Source: Leadbetterella sp964423865
GTDB lineage: Bacteria > Bacteroidota > Bacteroidia > Cytophagales > Spirosomataceae
DNA length: 64,000 nucleotides
Reading direction: 5' to 3'
Assembly: GCA_964423865.1 (NCBI GenBank)
Contig: CAYRGN010000016.1
Location: 1-64,000 of the forward strand
The notes under the pieces were generated by a model. The model worked only from the letters and a program-made list of their open reading frames with translations. It made no database searches and was not told where the DNA came from. A program made the position numbers and the translations under genes. Shown here in pieces: positions 24,418-34,237 of this stretch (its first letter is position 1; the number at the start of each line of letters is the position of its first letter).

Positions 24418-27408
24418 ATGAACCTTAAAAAACATACGTACATATTATATGTACTGCTAATGGTCTCCACCTATACTCTTTTCGCGCAGAATTCTACGGT
24501 TTCAGGAACCGTTCAGGCTGCCGGCGGTGAGCCTCTTATAGGTGTTTCGGTGACCGAGGTAGCTACCGGAAAAGGCACATTGACCGATGTAAACGGTAGC
24601 TTTACCCTGCAGGTTTCTTCTGCCTCTGCCTCCCTCAGGTTTACTTATGTAGGCTATGTATCTGTAACGGAAGCGCTCAACGGCAGAACGGCTCTTACGA
24701 TCACCATGGATGAAAACACGGAAGTGCTGGAAGAAGTGGTGGTGATCGGCTATGGGGTGACCCGGAAAAGTGATCTTACCGGTTCTGTGGCGTCTATTAA
24801 ATCGGAAAGCCTGGAGAAGTTTCCTACCGCCAATGTTACGGAGATGCTCCGGGGGCAGGCGGCCGGTTTGAACGTTACCCTGGATAACTCAGCCCCGGGG
24901 GGGGCGTCGCGCATTCTGGTCAGGGGCGTACGATCGCTCAGCGGGGGGCAATCTCCTCTTTTCATCGTTGACGGTATGATCGTACCGCATATCAATGACC
25001 TGAACCCGAACGATGTGGCTTCTATCGAAGTTCTGAAAGATGCTTCCTCCCAGGCTATTTACGGTTCGCGGGCTTCTAACGGTGTTATATTGGTAACTAC
25101 CAAGAGAGGTAAAGAAGGAAAGACCTCCGTGGATGTTTCGGCTTATACCGGCTTCCAGGATTACAAAAGAAATTTCGACCTGTATTCTCCGGACGAGTTT
25201 GCACTGCTCCGGTTCTGGGCTAAGTATACCGAAGGCACGAGCGGAGTAGGTACACCGGAGAACATCAATTACCAGACGGTGATCGATGACGCCGTGATGT
25301 ACGATGCCTGGCAGAATGGAAAGTATGTCAACTGGGAAGACCTGATGCTGACTAACGCCCCCCAGCAAAAATATGATGTGAGCTTACGAGGCGGGGCCAG
25401 AAACGTAAAATATGCCGTTGCTGCCGGCTATTTTGACCAGAACGGTATCGTTCAGGGCTCAGGGTATCACCGGGGGAACTTCCGGTCGAACGTAGATTAT
25501 GCGGCGGCCAAATGGGTAGACCTCGGCATAAATATGTCGTTCAGCAGGGCCGAGACCAACAGTGTGGATGCCAATTTTAACGGTATCCTGACCATGCCTC
25601 AGCTGGCCCAGGCCTACGATGCCGAAGGAAACCTCCTGCGGGAGTCTAACACCAGCGGCGACATCAACCCTTTATGGCGGGTGCGGGAATACAAGAGCGG
25701 GCAGCTGGATGACTTCCTTACCCTGGCTTCCAATATCACGTTCAAACCCATCCGGAATTTCTCATACCGGATCAACGCCAACCTGAGAACCAACAGCCGG
25801 GAAAGCGGCAACTACCGGACCAAGCTTTATCCTTCGTCTACCGGTGCCGGGCAGATAACCGCATTCAACCGTTCCTCCTTCCTCATTGAGAATGTGATGA
25901 ACTATACGGTTCCCTTTGCCAATAAGGATCACCGGCTGCAGGCCACCCTCATCCATGCCTTCGAGCAAGACCTGCAGAAAACTACCGGAATGAACTTTAT
26001 TAACTCCACCACCGACATTTTCGACTGGGATGTGGTAGGTGATTCGGAGATTTCGGGCGCCATCCGTTCGATCAACAGAACGCGGTCAATGTCGTGGGCC
26101 GGGCGTATCCAGTACGGCCTGCTTGATCGGTACCTGCTGACCGCTTCGGTTCGTCGTGACGGCGCTTCCGTGTTCGGCAGTGATAACAAGTGGGCTAATT
26201 TCCCGTCTATGGCTGTAGCCTGGCGGATCAACGAAGAAAGCTTCCTGAAAGAAGTCAGGTGGGTGAATGAGCTAAAGGCGCGTGTGAGCTACGGTGTGGT
26301 AGGAAACTGGGCCATCCCGGCCTACAGAACACTGGGTCTGTCTTCTTCTTACGAATACCTGTTCGGAGACCAACTGAGCATCGGCTACCTGCCTTCCAGT
26401 CAGCTGATCAATAAAGACCTGAAGTGGGAAACCACAGGCTCACTTAACTACGGTCTGGATTTTGCCGTACTCCGAAGCCGGATACGCGGTACAGTGGAAT
26501 ATTACAATACCCGTACAAAAGACCTCCTGATCCAACGGACCGTTCCTTCCATTACCGGCTACAATACCATGTGGGATAACCTGGGAGAAACCAAAAGCTC
26601 CGGTTTTGAGCTTACCCTGAACGGCGATGTGGTCAGGAACAAAGACGTAGACTGGACCCTGGGCGCCACCTTCTCTACCCAGAGAAGCGAGATCGTACGA
26701 ATTGACGGCCGGACCGATGAAGCCGGAAACCCTATAAACGACCTTTCGAACAACTGGTTTATCGGTCAGCCGATCAATGTTACCTACAATTATGTATTTG
26801 CCGGTATCTGGCAGCAGGGCGAAACCGCAGAACCGCACCAGTACTTACCGGGCGATGCCCAACCCAAGCCGGGCGACATCAAGATCCTGGATTACAACGG
26901 CGACGGTCAGATCACGGTAGACGACAGAAAAGTGTTTAATCTTATGCCCGACTGGTATGCCACCTTCAATACCAATATCCGTTATAAAAACTTTGATGCC
27001 CAGGCCGAGTTCTATACTGTGCAAGGGGTAAGCAAAAGTAACCCATACCTCTATGGTTTCAACGAAGGCGGTAGCCTGAACGGCAAGAAAAATGGCATAA
27101 AAGTGGATTACTGGACAGAGCAAAACCCGTCAAATACTGCTCCACGGCCCCAGTTCACCGCCTCCGTACCTTATATGGGAATATTAGCCTTACAGGATGC
27201 CTCGTATTTCCGTTTGCGTACCGCCACCCTGGGCTATTCCTTCTCCAACAAGGTGCTCTCCGGGATAAAGGCCTCAAGGGCCAGGATCTATGCTACGGCT
27301 ACGAACATTTTCACCATCACGGACTATAAATCGTACAGTCCTGAAAAAGAACCGGGTGGCTATCCGGAGCCCCGTACCGTTATCCTTGGTTTAAATGTGA
27401 GCTTTTAA
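24418..27408 (+). CDS. SusC/RagA-type TonB-linked outer-membrane transporter
   Basis: A 996-residue outer-membrane protein that imports oligosaccharides using TonB energy. A signal peptide (MVSTYTLFAQ) is followed by a carboxypeptidase-like domain (GTVQAAGGEPLIGVSV, TLTDVNGSFTL), the TonB box region EEVVVIGYGVTRKSDLTGSV, a plug domain with RILVRGVRSLSGGQSPLF, and a long beta barrel ending in LGLNVSF with the terminal aromatic residue. I start at ATG 24418, which gives a normal signal peptide; upstream in-frame codons encode non-typical residues. It is followed 21 bases later by susD, its lipoprotein lid. Confidence 0.95.
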   Translation: MNLKKHTYILYVLLMVSTYTLFAQNSTVSGTVQAAGGEPLIGVSVTEVATGKGTLTDVNGSFTLQVSSASASLRFTYVGYVSVTEALNGRTALTITMDENTEVLEEVVVIGYGVTRKSDLTGSVASIKSESLEKFPTANVTEMLRGQAAGLNVTLDNSAPGGASRILVRGVRSLSGGQSPLFIVDGMIVPHINDLNPNDVASIEVLKDASSQAIYGSRASNGVILVTTKRGKEGKTSVDVSAYTGFQDYKRNFDLYSPDEFALLRFWAKYTEGTSGVGTPENINYQTVIDDAVMYDAWQNGKYVNWEDLMLTNAPQQKYDVSLRGGARNVKYAVAAGYFDQNGIVQGSGYHRGNFRSNVDYAAAKWVDLGINMSFSRAETNSVDANFNGILTMPQLAQAYDAEGNLLRESNTSGDINPLWRVREYKSGQLDDFLTLASNITFKPIRNFSYRINANLRTNSRESGNYRTKLYPSSTGAGQITAFNRSSFLIENVMNYTVPFANKDHRLQATLIHAFEQDLQKTTGMNFINSTTDIFDWDVVGDSEISGAIRSINRTRSMSWAGRIQYGLLDRYLLTASVRRDGASVFGSDNKWANFPSMAVAWRINEESFLKEVRWVNELKARVSYGVVGNWAIPAYRTLGLSSSYEYLFGDQLSIGYLPSSQLINKDLKWETTGSLNYGLDFAVLRSRIRGTVEYYNTRTKDLLIQRTVPSITGYNTMWDNLGETKSSGFELTLNGDVVRNKDVDWTLGATFSTQRSEIVRIDGRTDEAGNPINDLSNNWFIGQPINVTYNYVFAGIWQQGETAEPHQYLPGDAQPKPGDIKILDYNGDGQITVDDRKVFNLMPDWYATFNTNIRYKNFDAQAEFYTVQGVSKSNPYLYGFNEGGSLNGKKNGIKVDYWTEQNPSNTAPRPQFTASVPYMGILALQDASYFRLRTATLGYSFSNKVLSGIKASRARIYATATNIFTITDYKSYSPEKEPGGYPEPRTVILGLNVSF

Positions 27409-27429
27409 AACAACCCAAACAGTAGAACA

Positions 27430-29217
27430 ATGAAAAAATATCTTATATATCTCCTGGGTCTTGCACTGATCACCTCGTCGTGCAAAGACTACCTGACCGA
27501 AGTCTCTGAAACGACCTTCACCACTTCCACCCTTTTTGAAACCCCGGAAGGGATAGACAAAATGGCGGAATCGCTCTACTCTTACGAAAGGGAATTAAGC
27601 AGGCGGGGCAATGCCAACGGCTTCCTGGGCACACATATCTGGGGCGAAAGAAACACCGATCTCAGCGTATTCACTACCGGTGATGACGCCAACCTATGCC
27701 GGTTCACTTCACCCGGCCCCACTTCGAACATCCGTGCCCTTATCTACAGCCCTTTCTGGACCCATCGGTACTACGTCATTGGCCGGGCCAACGAGATCAT
27801 TCACTACGGCAGCCAGTTCAATGAGCAAACCGCGCGGTCAGTAGCCGAGGCCTATTTCTGGAGAGCCTACAGCTATTACAGCCTGTGGTCGCGGTTTTCC
27901 AGGCTATACCTGAGCACAGAGCCTGTTACCAAAGAAAATATGAATGACATTCGTTATGTACCGGCCGACAGCGCCGCTGTCTTCCAGCTGATGCTCTCGG
28001 ATATCGATAAGGCCATAGAGGGCCTGCCGGTAGCCGACAGACAAGACGGAAGGGTCACACAGGATGCCGCAAGACACATGAAAGCATTAGTAGCCGCCTG
28101 GAGCCAAAACTGGGAAGAGGTGATCCGGCAGGTAGAAGCCATTGAAGCTAACGGAGTGCATACGCTGGTCGCCGATCCTAAAAATATATTTGACCGGAAA
28201 GATTTTTATAATCTCAGCGAAACCCTGTTCTCCCTCAACTTCTCCCTCGAACGGGGCGGCGGGCAGGGGCACCGCCTGGGCTCACAATACATCAATATCA
28301 TAGCGGAAACCGACTATACCCATCAAATGGTCAACGGCGTGCTGGTCAGATACAATGAAGAAAACCTGGGAAGACAATGGGGCCTGGCTTACCCCAACAG
28401 CTACCTGATGTCGCTGTACCCCAAAACAGACAGGCGCCTGACTGCCTATTACAAGGCAGACTATACGTACCAGAACCCGAGCCGGCTGATCACGATACCG
28501 GTATCCCAAACACAGGTAGATGCCCAGACAGGCCGTGAATATCACACTACCTCCAATACCACCAATGCGCCGGTCACCGCCACCATTGGTTCTGTGATCT
28601 ACGGCCGCGACATCTTTGCTGCCACCAATACCAAGATAGACCGGCGGAACCTGCTGCCTTCGTCTATAAAAATGCACGATAAATGGGATAAGCTTATCGA
28701 TGCCGACGGCCCTGTGAGCTACAAAGACGTGATGATATTCCGCCTGGCCGAATCCTACCTGCTGGCTGCTGAGGCCGCCGTAAAAACAGGAAACCAGTCG
28801 AAAGCGCAATATTTCTATAACAAAACCTGGCAAAGGGCCGGAAACCCTGCCGTGGCCACACCGGTTACCTTTGATATGGTGCGGGATGAACATGCCCGGG
28901 AGCTGGCATTTGAAGGAAGACGCTGGGATTTCTTAAAAAGAAACGGGATATGGTACACCCAGATGCTCCGCTACGCCGGCGATTTCACCAAATATCCGGC
29001 AGCCTCGGTTCCTTACAATGCCGGAACCTACGGAGTAACCGACGGTCGGGATAAGGCGTTCGGCCCCAATCCGGATTACTACATCGACTTTAACGGTTCA
29101 GATAACGACATCCTGGTGCGGTTCAATGTAAGACCCTTTCATGTGAACTGGCCTATCCCGCAGGACCAGATCGATGCGATGGGGCCGGAGAACTTCCCGC
29201 AGACTACGGGTTATTAA
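27430..29217 (+). CDS. SusD/RagB-type surface glycan-binding lipoprotein
   Basis: A 595-residue lipoprotein: lipobox region GLALITSSCKDYL with Cys21 as the lipid-modified residue. The SusD fold is shown by the N-terminal ETTFTTSTLFETPEGIDKM, TPR-like helices (EAYFWRAYSYYSLWSRFSRLYL; RLAESYLLAAEAAVKTG) and the C-terminal signature HARELAFEGRRWDFLKR. It caps the SusC barrel and binds the substrate. It ends before a short palindromic repeat and the GH2 gene. No separate surface glycan-binding protein gene follows, which is unusual but not rare. Confidence 0.95.
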   Translation: MKKYLIYLLGLALITSSCKDYLTEVSETTFTTSTLFETPEGIDKMAESLYSYERELSRRGNANGFLGTHIWGERNTDLSVFTTGDDANLCRFTSPGPTSNIRALIYSPFWTHRYYVIGRANEIIHYGSQFNEQTARSVAEAYFWRAYSYYSLWSRFSRLYLSTEPVTKENMNDIRYVPADSAAVFQLMLSDIDKAIEGLPVADRQDGRVTQDAARHMKALVAAWSQNWEEVIRQVEAIEANGVHTLVADPKNIFDRKDFYNLSETLFSLNFSLERGGGQGHRLGSQYINIIAETDYTHQMVNGVLVRYNEENLGRQWGLAYPNSYLMSLYPKTDRRLTAYYKADYTYQNPSRLITIPVSQTQVDAQTGREYHTTSNTTNAPVTATIGSVIYGRDIFAATNTKIDRRNLLPSSIKMHDKWDKLIDADGPVSYKDVMIFRLAESYLLAAEAAVKTGNQSKAQYFYNKTWQRAGNPAVATPVTFDMVRDEHARELAFEGRRWDFLKRNGIWYTQMLRYAGDFTKYPAASVPYNAGTYGVTDGRDKAFGPNPDYYIDFNGSDNDILVRFNVRPFHVNWPIPQDQIDAMGPENFPQTTGY

Positions 29218-29237
29218 TTTGGGGGATATCGGATGTG

Positions 29238-29311
29238 CCCTTCGACAAGCTCAGGGTGACATGGCCAATGTCTTTGCAGATACGACCCTGTCAGACTGAG
29301 CCTGTCGAAGT
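29238..29311. repeat. Imperfect inverted-repeat element
   Basis: A 23-base arm (29238-29260, core TTCGACAAGCTCAGGGTGAC) and an imperfect inverted arm (29289-29311, core GACTGAGCCTGTCGAAG) flank 28 bases. The left arm is identical to one in the larger element at 56376-56511. It lies between the susD and GH2 genes. Confidence 0.8.
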
Positions 29312-29350
29312 CCGGGCATCATTTTCAAACTTCCCTATCATTCTCAACTT

Positions 29351-31984
29351 ATGTACATGAAAACCTCTTTACGCGTAAAATACATCCTCCTATTCCTCCT
29401 GCTTTGTGGCAGGGTGTATAGCCAGAAATTCACTATCAACGAAACGTGGCTTTTCCAACAGGCCAACACTTCTGCCACCCAAACGGTATCCTTTCCGCAT
29501 ACATGGAATGACCGGGATGTATTAGACGACCAGCCCGGGTTTTTCCGCGGTACCGGCCGGTATACCAAAAACACCTACATTCCGGCGGATTATAAGGACA
29601 AGTCGGTATACATTTACTTTGAAGGGGCCAACCAGGTAACCGATGTCTACATCAACGGCCGGCATGCCGGGCAGCACAAAGGAGGCTACACCCGGTTTAA
29701 TTTCGATATCACGCCCTTCCTGAAATTTGGGGAAACGAATGAGATAATTCTCAAAGTAAACAATGCGCATGACCCGGCTATTCCGCCTTTGAGCGCCGAT
29801 TTCACGTTTTTCGGCGGGGTTTACCGCGATGTGTACCTCGACGTTAAAGAAAGGGTGCATATTTCACCTGCAGACCTGGCCTCTTCCGGTATTTACATCC
29901 GCACGCCGGAAGTAAACCACCGCAGCGCCCGGGCCGAGATCAGTACATTGCTGAACAACAAGACCTCCGCGCCGCAGGAAGTGATCATAGAGCACCGTAT
30001 TCAAAACCCTGCCGGAAAAGAAGTAGACAGGAAGGAGATAACGGTACAGCTTACGCCGGATCACGGCGGCAAAGCCGTGACCTCCACTCACACCTTGCCC
30101 GATCCGCAGCTGTGGTCTACGGAAAATCCTGACCTGTACCGGGTAAAAACTACGGTAAAAGATAAAAAAACAGGCCGGATATGGGATGAAGCCACGCATA
30201 CCTTCGGGTTAAGATGGTTCCGTTTCGATCCCGACAAAGGCTTTTATCTCAACGACAGACCCCTTAAGCTGATCGGCACTAACCGGCACCAGGATTTCAA
30301 AGAAAAAGGCAACGCCCTCGAAGACGCCTTCCATATCCGCGACATCCGTCTTTTAAAATCGATGGGTGGGAATTTCCTGAGAATCTCCCACTACCCACAG
30401 GATCCCCTGATCCTGGAAATGTGTGACAGGATGGGCATCCTGGCCTCGGTGGAGATCCCGATAGTGAATGCCGTAACGGAGACACAGGATTTCCTGGATA
30501 ATTCTGTATTTATGGCCGAAGAAATGGTGAAACAGAACTTCAATCATCCTTCCCTGATCATGTGGTCGTATATGAACGAGGTCATGCTGCGCCCGCCTTA
30601 CAAAGCCACGGATCAGGCCTACGCTCCCTATTGCCGGGAGGTAAACCGGCAGGCCCGCGCTATTGAAAATAAGATCCGCGAGCTGGATCCTTCACGGTAT
30701 ACGATGGTGGCTTTTCACGGTTCCGTGAAAGCCTATGAAGATGCAGGCCTCTTTGACGTTCCCATGATCATCGGCTGGAACTTATACCAGGGCTGGTACA
30801 GTGATAAGTTAGAAGATTTTGATCGTTTTTTACTGAATTACAAACAAAAATATCCTGAGAAACCCGTAATCCTCTCCGAATACGGGGCCGACGTAGACTC
30901 CAGGATCCATAGCTTTCGACCTGAACGGTTTGATTTCAGCGTGGAATATGGCGACCTATACCACGAACATTACCTGAAATCTATCCTGAAATTTGATTTT
31001 ATCGCTGCAGCTGCGTTGTGGAATCTCAACGACTTCCATTCCGAGGTACGAAAAAATGCAGTGCCGCATATCAACAGCAAGGGAATTACGGAAACAGACC
31101 GTACCCCCAAAAACACCTATTATTTGTACCAGGCGCACCTGCTGAAGGAGCCTTTTGTTAAAATAGCTTCAGGCGACTGGCAGAACCGTGCAGGAACGGC
31201 GTCTTCGTCCGGTGTATGCCTTCAGCCGGTAAAAATATACGCTAACCGCAGTCCGGTGGCCGTGTTTCTCAATGGAAAAAAACTATCCGATGTAGAGATC
31301 ATTGACGGCACGGGAACCCTCGAAATCCCTTTTACCAACAGCTCTAATCGTATCGAAGCCCGGCTCGAAAAGGATAATCTAACCGATGTTTGTCGTGTTA
31401 ACTTTAACCTTTATCCTAAAGTTTTATCTCCCGATTTCCAGGAAATAAATGTAATTTTAGGCACTTACCGGTATTTTGAAGAAAAAGAGACCGGTACCAT
31501 CTGGATGCCGGAAAAACCTTACGAACCGGGAGGCTGGGGATTTACGGGCGGGGAAGCATTACGCCCCAAAACCCGGTTTGGAGAGCTCCCGGCGGCGGAG
31601 ATCAATATCCTGGGCACCTCGCTTGACCCCCTTTTCCAGACCCAGAGAGTGGGGCTCGAAGCCTTCAAAGCGGATGTTCCGCCCGGAAAATACGCCGTTT
31701 ACCTTTACTGGGCTGATCTTTCCGGCCCGGAAAACGACGAGGTCATTCCCTATAACCTGGGCAATGACAGCATCCGGGAGAAAACGGAAGAACGCGTGAT
31801 GGATGTTTTCATCAACGGGGTGAAAGTTCTGGACGCTTACAACCTGGCGGAAGAAGCCGGCTTGCATCGTGCCGTAATTAAAAAATTTGATATCGACGTT
31901 TCCGGGAAAGGGCTTAGCATCGATTTTAAAAGCCGGAAAGGAAGCACCATCTTAAACGCCGTAAAGATCTTAAAGATTAACTAA
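29351..31984 (+). CDS. Glycoside hydrolase family 2 enzyme with malectin-like C-terminal domain
   Basis: An 877-residue exported enzyme with a signal peptide to about residue 25. The family 2 domains are in order: jelly-roll sugar-binding domain (PHTWNDRD; RGTGRYTK; YINGRHAGQHKGGYTRF), immunoglobulin-like domain, then the TIM barrel with LIGTNRHQDF near 308, acid/base Glu410 in SYMNEV and nucleophile Glu510 in VILSEYGAD. The last 180 residues look malectin-like (PPGKYAVYLYWADL; VMDVFINGVKVLDAYNL). Family 2 members cleave beta-galactosides, mannosides or glucuronides; the exact substrate is not readable. ATG 29357 is an alternative start. It is part of the PUL and probably trims oligomers in the periplasm. 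Confidence 0.92.
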   Translation: MYMKTSLRVKYILLFLLLCGRVYSQKFTINETWLFQQANTSATQTVSFPHTWNDRDVLDDQPGFFRGTGRYTKNTYIPADYKDKSVYIYFEGANQVTDVYINGRHAGQHKGGYTRFNFDITPFLKFGETNEIILKVNNAHDPAIPPLSADFTFFGGVYRDVYLDVKERVHISPADLASSGIYIRTPEVNHRSARAEISTLLNNKTSAPQEVIIEHRIQNPAGKEVDRKEITVQLTPDHGGKAVTSTHTLPDPQLWSTENPDLYRVKTTVKDKKTGRIWDEATHTFGLRWFRFDPDKGFYLNDRPLKLIGTNRHQDFKEKGNALEDAFHIRDIRLLKSMGGNFLRISHYPQDPLILEMCDRMGILASVEIPIVNAVTETQDFLDNSVFMAEEMVKQNFNHPSLIMWSYMNEVMLRPPYKATDQAYAPYCREVNRQARAIENKIRELDPSRYTMVAFHGSVKAYEDAGLFDVPMIIGWNLYQGWYSDKLEDFDRFLLNYKQKYPEKPVILSEYGADVDSRIHSFRPERFDFSVEYGDLYHEHYLKSILKFDFIAAAALWNLNDFHSEVRKNAVPHINSKGITETDRTPKNTYYLYQAHLLKEPFVKIASGDWQNRAGTASSSGVCLQPVKIYANRSPVAVFLNGKKLSDVEIIDGTGTLEIPFTNSSNRIEARLEKDNLTDVCRVNFNLYPKVLSPDFQEINVILGTYRYFEEKETGTIWMPEKPYEPGGWGFTGGEALRPKTRFGELPAAEINILGTSLDPLFQTQRVGLEAFKADVPPGKYAVYLYWADLSGPENDEVIPYNLGNDSIREKTEERVMDVFINGVKVLDAYNLAEEAGLHRAVIKKFDIDVSGKGLSIDFKSRKGSTILNAVKILKIN

Positions 31985-31993
31985 GAACAGAAT

Positions 31994-34165
31994 ATGAAAG
32001 CTACAGGTTTAATTTTATTATTGGGATTGAGCTGGATAAGCAGTTCGGCCCAGGAAAACCGGAATTTTGTTCCTATACAGGTGGAAGCCAAACCCTGGGT
32101 TTCCGGTAATCCGAACACCGAATGGCGGATGTATGAAACCCGGATTGTGAAGAACCTGACCGGCTTTACTCCCGGTGCCACCCCTCCGCTGAACCGGTAC
32201 GGAAGCATAACAGAGGCTCCTGAAAAGGCCACAGGTTATTTTCGCACCGCCTATATCAATGGCCGCTGGTGGGTTATTGACCCGGAAGGAAACCGGAATA
32301 TCCAGGTGACCATCAACTCCCTGAGGCCGGGCGGCTCCGAACGAAATGCCGCTCAGCTGAAAGCAAAATACAAAACAAAGGAAAGCTGGTTGAAAGCCAC
32401 TGTAGATTCGCTGCAAAAATTCGGCTTTACGGGAGCGGGCTCATGGAGTGAAAATGAGCTGATCATTAAAAACAATGAAACCGGCGGCTACGACTTTTCC
32501 TACACCCCCAACCTGAACTTTATGAGCAGCTACGGCCGGAAGAGAGGGGGTACTTACCAGCTTCCCGGCAATATCGGCTACCCGAACCAGACGATCTTTG
32601 CGTTTGACCCTGAATTTGAAAAATTCTGCAACGAGCACGCCAAACAGCTGATCCCTCACCGGAACGACCCCAACCTGTTCGGTGTATTTTCAGATAACGA
32701 GCTGCCCATCGGGCTGAGGAATCTTGAAGGCTACCTGAGCCTGGAAAACCGCCAGGATCCCGGATACCTCGCTGCCTCCGAATGGCTGAAGGCCCGGCGA
32801 AAGGCCGAAAGCGAGATCACGGATGCCGACAGGGCCGACTTTGCGGGGTATGTCACCGAAACTTACTACCGGATAGTTTCGTCGGCCATCAAAAAATACC
32901 TGCCCGATCACATGTTTCTCGGCAGCAGGCTGCACGGTGGCGCCAAAAACATCATACCCGTCATCAAAGCGGCAGGGAAGTATTGCGATATCGTATCGCT
33001 CAATTATTACGGTGTGTGGACTCCTGAAAAAAACAGGATGCAACAGTGGGCCATGTATGCCAGCAAGCCTTTTATGATCACGGAATTTTATACCAAAGCC
33101 ATGGACGCCGGCCTGGCCAATACCACCGGGGCGGGCTTTACGGTAAGAACCCAGGCCGACAAAGCCGCCGCTTACCAGCACTTTTGCCTCGAGCTGCTGG
33201 AGTCAGGATCCTGTGTGGGCTGGCATTTTTTTAAATACCAGGACAACGACCCTACCGCCAAAGGAGTGGATCCGTCCAATATCGACTCCAACAAAGGCAT
33301 CGTCAACAATGATTATGACTACTATCCGGCCCTTATGAAAGGGATGAAAGAACTGCATGATAACCGGTACCGGCTTATCGAGCATTTTGATAAGCCCGGG
33401 TCAGGAAACGAGTGGAAGCTGGTGTGGAGCGATGAGTTTGATTATACCGGCTTACCCAACAGCTCCAAATGGACATACGATACCCGCGGAAACAGCTACG
33501 GCTGGGGAAATAACGAACTCCAGTGGTATACCATAGCCAATGAAAAAAACACGTATGTAAGTGACGGCACATTGAAAATTATAGCACGGAAGGAACCCAC
33601 GTCGGGCAAAAATTACTCCTCAGGAAGGTTAATGACAAAGTACAAAGGCGACTGGCTTTATGGCAGGATAGAAGTACGGGCCAAGGTACCCGCCGGCAAC
33701 GGAACCTGGCCGGCGATATGGATGCTTTCTACCGAGAACGAATACGGAACCTGGCCCAAAAGCGGCGAAATAGATATCATGGAGCATACGGGGTCTCATC
33801 CGGACACCGTATTCAGCACCACCCATACCTCCTGGTACAACCATATCAGAAAAACGCAGAAAAAAGGCATTATAAAAGACCCTACCCTTACCACGGCCTT
33901 TCATACCTACACCCTGGAATGGGACAAGGATCAATACACGGTGTATTATGATGACCAGCTGATGTTTACCTACAAAAATGACGGGGAAGGCTGGGAGTCG
34001 TGGCCCTACAACCGCCCTTTTCACCTCATTCTGAACCTGGCGATCGGCGGCAACCTGGGCGGCCGGAGAGGGGTAGACGATTCCCTTTTCCCCCATACGT
34101 TTGAAGTCGATTACGTGCGGGTGTATCAGCGCAAGAGCGATCTGGTAAAAAACAGGATAGACTAG
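31994..34165 (+). CDS. Two-domain glycoside hydrolase: agarase-like TIM barrel plus GH16 laminarinase-type domain
   Basis: A 723-residue exported enzyme. The signal peptide ends near residue 20. Residues about 80-465 form a clan GH-A barrel resembling GH50/agarase-like proteins (GYFRTAYINGRWWVIDPEGN; FGVFSDNELP with Glu236 as likely acid/base; FMITEFYTKAM with Glu364 as likely nucleophile). Residues about 475-715 form a GH16 domain with GWGNNELQWYT and the catalytic signature GEIDIMEHTG (Glu592, Asp594, Glu597), the pattern of beta-1,3-glucanase/laminarinase (GH16_3). Both sites look intact. It starts 9 bases after the GH2 stop, so it is co-transcribed. The barrel family is less certain than GH16. 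Confidence 0.88.
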   Translation: MKATGLILLLGLSWISSSAQENRNFVPIQVEAKPWVSGNPNTEWRMYETRIVKNLTGFTPGATPPLNRYGSITEAPEKATGYFRTAYINGRWWVIDPEGNRNIQVTINSLRPGGSERNAAQLKAKYKTKESWLKATVDSLQKFGFTGAGSWSENELIIKNNETGGYDFSYTPNLNFMSSYGRKRGGTYQLPGNIGYPNQTIFAFDPEFEKFCNEHAKQLIPHRNDPNLFGVFSDNELPIGLRNLEGYLSLENRQDPGYLAASEWLKARRKAESEITDADRADFAGYVTETYYRIVSSAIKKYLPDHMFLGSRLHGGAKNIIPVIKAAGKYCDIVSLNYYGVWTPEKNRMQQWAMYASKPFMITEFYTKAMDAGLANTTGAGFTVRTQADKAAAYQHFCLELLESGSCVGWHFFKYQDNDPTAKGVDPSNIDSNKGIVNNDYDYYPALMKGMKELHDNRYRLIEHFDKPGSGNEWKLVWSDEFDYTGLPNSSKWTYDTRGNSYGWGNNELQWYTIANEKNTYVSDGTLKIIARKEPTSGKNYSSGRLMTKYKGDWLYGRIEVRAKVPAGNGTWPAIWMLSTENEYGTWPKSGEIDIMEHTGSHPDTVFSTTHTSWYNHIRKTQKKGIIKDPTLTTAFHTYTLEWDKDQYTVYYDDQLMFTYKNDGEGWESWPYNRPFHLILNLAIGGNLGGRRGVDDSLFPHTFEVDYVRVYQRKSDLVKNRID

Positions 34166-34176
34166 CTGCAAATTTA

Positions 34177-34214
34177 GCCACGGATGCACAAATACAGATT
34201 CGTGCATTCGTGGC
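34177..34214. terminator. Hairpin between convergent genes
   Basis: Arms GCCACGGATGCAC and GTGCATTCGTGGC pair over 13 positions with two mismatches and a 12-base loop. It lies between the PUL end and the convergent GNAT gene. Sequences of this type recur in many bacterial genomes as palindromic repeats; here it could serve as a bidirectional terminator, though no T-tract is present. Confidence 0.55.
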
Positions 34215-34237
34215 CAATACACTATTTAATAAGCCGC

